A stretch of DNA of 10,665 nt from an uncultured Lachnospiraceae bacterium. Its GTDB lineage: Bacteria > Bacillota_A > Clostridia > Lachnospirales > Lachnospiraceae. Positions 8,395-10,665 of this stretch are shown here, one piece after another. Numbering within the stretch: position 1 is the first letter of the stretch; each line of letters starts with the position of its first letter. Both the position numbers and the translations under genes were made by a program. The stretch is taken from the NCBI GenBank assembly GCA_910587495.1, contig CAJUMT010000119.1, positions 1 to 10,665 on the forward strand, in the 5' to 3' direction. The notes below the pieces were generated by a model. It was not told the DNA's origin. It ran no database searches and saw nothing but the letters and a program-made list of their open reading frames with translations.

Positions 8395-8629
8395 ATTTTT
8401 CCGCAATAGCACGTTCGAAAGCTCCCTCTTCCTGTTTTATCAGTGCCGGATTAGCATATTCATGGGCGGCTCCAAGCATGGATTGTATGGTTTCTATTTT
8501 TGTGGCTGAGGGTTCGGGTGATGATTCATAAGTGTTTGAATCAATGAACCGCACAAACGTATAAATGGTTTCGAGCTTATTTTCTGGCATAGTTTCTAAT
8601 AAGTCAATTGTTTTTTCTAAAATTGACAT
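8375..8629 (-). CDS. Antitoxin-like protein paired with the PIN toxin
   Basis: An 84-residue protein just upstream of, and overlapping, the PIN toxin gene, so its role as cognate antitoxin is inferred mainly from position. The N-terminus (ILEKTIDLLETMPENKLETI, then YTFVRFID) resembles the helical opening of small Clostridial antitoxins, including those annotated DUF2281-like; I cannot confirm the family. The middle (SNTYESSPEPSATK) looks like a disordered linker. The C-terminal half (MLGAAHEYANPALIKQEEGAFERAIAEKYA) is helical and is the likely toxin-wrapping part. No clear ribbon-helix-helix, AbrB or HTH DNA-binding motif is visible, so autoregulation is uncertain. The start is firm: AAGGAG lies 8 bases upstream, and a near-consensus promoter precedes it. 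Confidence 0.82.
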   Translation of the reverse strand: MSILEKTIDLLETMPENKLETIYTFVRFIDSNTYESSPEPSATKIETIQSMLGAAHEYANPALIKQEEGAFERAIAEKYATDRY

Positions 8630-8637
8630 AGATGTGT

Positions 8638-8643
8638 CTCCTT
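8638..8643 (-). promoter_or_regulatory. Strong Shine-Dalgarno site of the antitoxin gene
   Basis: On the minus strand AAGGAG sits 8 bases before the antitoxin ATG, a near-perfect site. The toxin start has only a weak purine stretch (GCGGAAAAAT) inside the antitoxin gene. This suggests more antitoxin than toxin is translated from the shared message. Confidence 0.75.
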
Positions 8644-8656
8644 TTGTTTTTTCTTT

Positions 8657-8686
8657 ATTATATCCGTTTTTTTAGATGGATGACAA
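8657..8686 (-). promoter_or_regulatory. Sigma-A type promoter of the toxin-antitoxin cassette
   Basis: On the minus strand a -35 box TTGTCA (8681-8686, five of six matches to TTGACA) and a perfect -10 box TATAAT (8657-8662) are separated by 18 bases. The -10 lies about 27 bases before the antitoxin start codon, leaving a short leader with the Shine-Dalgarno site. The area is very AT-rich. Promoter function is inferred from consensus only. Confidence 0.75.
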
Positions 8687-8696
8687 GAGATTTTCT

Positions 8697-8727
8697 AAAA
8701 TTCCTGCATTTTTATGCCAGAATTTTT
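8697..8727 (+). terminator. Terminator-like hairpin with T-run, just upstream of the intron
   Basis: AAAATTC (8697-8703) pairs with GAATTTT (8720-8726). Inside, after a 2x2 mismatch (CT/CA), GCAT (8706-8709) pairs with ATGC (8714-8717) around a TTTT loop. The right arm is T-rich and runs to 8727; read on the other strand the left arm also ends in T's, so it could act in both directions. The GC content of the stem is low, so strength is doubtful. It may be an operon end terminator, now separated from the operon by the toxin-antitoxin cassette. The intron begins 3 bases after the T-run. Confidence 0.5.
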
Positions 8728-8730
8728 CTG

Positions 8731-8749
8731 GTGCGCCCGGCGGGCGCAC
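8731..8749 (+). repeat. Perfect 8-bp inverted repeat at the intron 5' end
   Basis: GTGCGCCC (8731-8738) and GGGCGCAC (8742-8749) are perfect reverse complements around a 3-base GGC loop. The stem would include the 5' splice-site nucleotides themselves. The inner GCCC/GGGC part is plausibly a normal domain I stem; the outer GTGC/GCAC pairing is extra. Confidence 0.8.
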
Positions 8750-9092
8750 GTTCTAATGGGTGAAAGTCGTGTGTTCTGCAAGCTGTTATCAGCTTGCCAG
8801 TGAAAGTCTGGTCAAGGTAATCGCCAGTGAGCCTTGTAGCGAGCCTCCAATGCTTTTGGGTGACCGATTGTGTTGAAGCGAGGTATGCCTGTGAGAAACA
8901 GGTGCAAAATAGCAGTCCGTAACATAAAGTGAATCCTGTAGCATCGTTACGTTAGCCCTGTAAGGGGACAAGAGGGAGTCGAGTCACTGACTTTCTGACG
9001 AAGACCATGGAAGATGTGCAGATACTGGAGTACAGCATTGAAGAACCTTTCGGTGTAGAGGGAGCGGAATGTTATGAAAGTTGATAACGGAA

Positions 9093-9098
9093 CAGAAG
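9093..9098 (+). other. Candidate EBS1 of the group II intron
   Basis: CAGAAG at 9093-9098 is complementary to the last six exon bases TTTCTG (8725-8730): five Watson-Crick pairs and one G-T pair. The pairing can extend two more positions (8724 with 9099, 8723 with 9100 as G-T). Such exon recognition in domain I defines the 5' splice site and the insertion target. The loop context was not folded, so the assignment is inferred. Confidence 0.55.
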
Positions 9099-9284
9099 AG
9101 GTCTCATACTATCATGCAACCACAAGTATGTAATCGGGGATATAAGCACGCATGCGAAGTTCTCTGAAAAGTGGTATGAGAAGTCGGAGGAGCCCATAGT
9201 ATCTGTGAACTATTGGTAAGAAAAACAATAGGAGAAAAGGGGCTCTGCTTTAATCAGGATTAACGGGAAGGTAAGGGATAGTGC

Positions 9285-10589
9285 ATGCCAAATATTGGAC
9301 AACAACACTCAATAGAAAAATCACGACAACTTCAACGTAATCTATACCTGGCAGCCAAAAAAGATAAACAGCGCAGATTTCATGCGTTGTACGACCGTAT
9401 CTTTCGCCTGGATATTTTGTGGCGGGCATGGAAAGAAGTACGAGCAAACAAGGGAAGTGCCGGAATAGATGGCATTACCTTTGAAATGATTGAGGAATAC
9501 GGAGTAGAAGAATACTTATTGGATATCCAAGAGGATTTGCAGAATAAGAAATACAGACCAAAACCGGTAAAAAGGGTATATATTCCAAAACCGGACGGAA
9601 AACAAAGACCATTGGGGATACCGACTATTAAAGACAGAATTGTGTAACAAGCCTGTAAAATAGTGATAGAACCTATCTTTGAAGCAAACTTTTTGGACAA
9701 TTCATATGGGTTCCGCCCGAAAAGAGATGCAAAGCAGGCTACAGAAAAAGTAAAAAAGGAATTATACAAAAACTGGTATGTAGTAGATGCGGACATACAG
9801 GGATACTTTGATAACATCAATCATGAAATACTACTGGAATTAGTAAAACGCAGGGTCAGTGACAGACGAGTCATTAAGTTGTGCAGACAGTGGCTACAGG
9901 CAGGAGTCATAGAAGATGGGAAGTACTATCGGACGGAAAAGGGCTCCCCGCAAGGCGGAGTCATTAGTCCGCTGTTGGCGAATATTTATCTTCATGTGTT
10001 AGATTCCTATTGGGAAAACCACAAAGAACTGGGCACTATAGTCAGATATGCAGATGATGCAGTGATTGTATGCAGAACAAAAAAGGATGCAGAGTTAGCA
10101 TTTGAGCATCTGAGAAAAATAATGGCAAAACTGAAATTGACATTGAATCCACAGAAAACAAAGATTGTAGATATGAACAAGGAGGGTTTTGACTTTCTTG
10201 GATTCCATTACCAGAAGTTTGGTAAGACGAAAAGTGGTAGGAAATTACCTTATATGATGCCGGGTAAAAAGGCAATGAAAAAGGTAAAGGACGCAATCAG
10301 AATCATCACTTGCCGAAAATCAGCATATGAGGGACTGGAGCAGAAGGTGGAAAAGCTAAATCCACTCATAAGGGGATGGAGAAATTACTTTCAGCATGGG
10401 AACTCAGTAAAACGATTTAAACAACTGGATGATTATGTGTGGATGAAGCTTTGGAGACGAGTATACTACAGACGAAAGCAGAAGAAATACAGGGAGCATG
10501 TGCTGTATGGATTTCGTAAATGGTATGCAGCCAGTGGAATAGAGTACTTTTATTATCAAAATAAGAAAAGATATGGAACGGTCTTTTGA
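9285..10589 (+). pseudogene. ltrA: Group II intron reverse transcriptase/maturase (LtrA-type), broken by an ochre codon
   Basis: The intact protein would be about 434 residues, the usual size of intron maturases without an HNH endonuclease domain. It would copy the intron RNA and help it splice. The ATG at 9285 follows an AAGG-rich ribosome binding region, and an in-frame TAG lies just upstream. Codon 121 is TAA (9645-9647), followed in the same frame by CAAGCC. Relatives usually read DRIVQ-[any]-A here, so TAA most simply derives from CAA by one C-to-T change. The first piece (120 residues) holds RT0-RT1, ending IPKPDGKQRPLGIPTIKDRI. The second holds RT2-RT7 with SYGFRPKR, DADIQGYFDNINH (D170), GSPQGG at 220-225 and catalytic YADD at 255-258, then the thumb/domain X (PLIRGWRNYF). 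A GTG at 9663 could restart translation but has no Shine-Dalgarno. Neither piece alone should be active. Confidence 0.92.
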
Positions 10590-10614
10590 ATGCTGTAGGA
10601 AGAAGATTATCGGA

Positions 10615-10647
10615 AAGCCGTGTGAGGGAGAACCTCATGCACGGTTT
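10615..10647 (+). ncRNA. Group II intron domain V (catalytic hairpin)
   Basis: AAGCCGTG (10615-10622) pairs with CACGGTTT (10640-10647), including one G-T pair at the third position. TGAGG (10623-10627) pairs with CCTCA (10633-10637) around a GAGAA loop. The two-base bulge TG (10638-10639) lies on the 3' side, as in domain V. The catalytic triad AGC is at 10616-10618. All active-site elements are intact, so splicing in trans with a supplied maturase is possible. Domain VI should start about 10650 but is cut by the window end. Confidence 0.9.
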
Positions 10648-10665
10648 GAGGTGGCAGGCGATGGA

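Larger units (their letters stand above)
8731..9284 (+). ncRNA. Group II intron ribozyme domains I-III and start of domain IV
   Basis: This 554-base stretch has no gene. It is the catalytic RNA part before the maturase frame. It opens with GTGCG and contains many short inverted repeats, for example GCAAGCTG...CAGCTTGC around 8778-8797. GGGTGAAAGTC near 8758 resembles the early domain I of other bacterial group II introns. Domain borders were not mapped. The end, with AAGG-rich sequence at 9266-9278, is the ribosome binding region of the maturase. Confidence 0.8.
8731..10665 (+). mobile_element. Group II intron (retroelement), 3' end beyond window
   Basis: A self-splicing, retrotransposing ribozyme intron on the plus strand. 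It begins with the conserved GTGCG 5' splice-site sequence at 8731, has about 550 bases of structured RNA, then a maturase frame (broken), and then a canonical domain V at 10615-10647. Domain VI with its branch-point A and the 3' splice site are not reached by 10665, so the intron is at least 1935 bases long. The 5' boundary is supported by pairing of the last exon bases with a candidate EBS1. It is inserted in no gene: it lies upstream of the toxin-antitoxin promoter, just after a terminator-like hairpin, an insertion habit known for group IIC introns. The RT, however, reads more like other endonuclease-less bacterial classes, so I leave the subclass open. Confidence 0.93.

Noticed and set aside
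8731..8749. The GC-rich hairpin as a Rho-independent terminator
   Set aside because: No T-run follows it, and it coincides with the conserved group II intron 5' end.
9663..10589. Separate gene starting at GTG 9663
   Set aside because: It is in the same frame as the upstream RT part, has no Shine-Dalgarno, and begins in the middle of the RT domain; it is better read as the second half of one broken gene.
1..10665. CRISPR array, tRNA or rRNA genes
   Set aside because: No regularly spaced repeats, cloverleaf pattern or rRNA-like sequence was noticed by eye on either strand.
10560..10665. An HNH endonuclease domain at the maturase C-terminus
   Set aside because: The frame ends at 10589 soon after domain X, with no room for HNH motifs before domain V.

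Overview
The window looks like a chromosomal segment of a Gram-positive anaerobe of the class Clostridia, probably Lachnospiraceae. This is inferred from the gene order (mutS, mutL, miaA, a methionine gamma-lyase-like gene, then a BaiN/HI0933-type flavoprotein gene), the style of the proteins, AGGAG-type ribosome binding sites and moderate GC content. No species is claimed.

Bases 1-8031 hold a tightly packed plus-strand gene series, probably one operon. It starts inside mutS, whose 5' end lies before the window. mutL follows 4 bases after the mutS stop, then miaA, a PLP enzyme of the YnbB/'aluminium resistance' family whose ATG overlaps the miaA stop by one base, an unrecognised 314-residue protein, and an FAD-dependent oxidoreductase. 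MutS finds mismatches and MutL carries its own endonuclease motif, as expected for mismatch repair without MutH. Both carry a QxxxF-type clamp-binding-like motif. MiaA prenylates A37 of tRNAs that read UNN codons. No terminator or strong promoter was recognised inside this block.

Bases 8032-8730 are AT-rich and read the other way. A two-gene cassette on the minus strand encodes a small antitoxin-like protein and a VapC-type PIN-domain toxin. It has its own near-consensus promoter and strong Shine-Dalgarno site. It converges on the operon with only 6 bases between the two stop codons.

Bases 8731 to the window end are a group II intron lying on the plus strand. Visible parts are the GTGCG 5' end, about 550 bases of ribozyme domains I-III, a reverse transcriptase/maturase frame and a clear domain V. 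Domain VI and the 3' splice site lie past the window. The maturase frame is broken by one in-frame ochre codon at 9645-9647, so this copy probably cannot make full-length maturase. The intron sits directly after a hairpin with a T-run, and the last bases of the 5' exon can pair with a candidate EBS1 at 9093-9098. The operon end has thus gained a toxin-antitoxin cassette and a retroelement. I see known families in an interesting arrangement, not a clearly new system.
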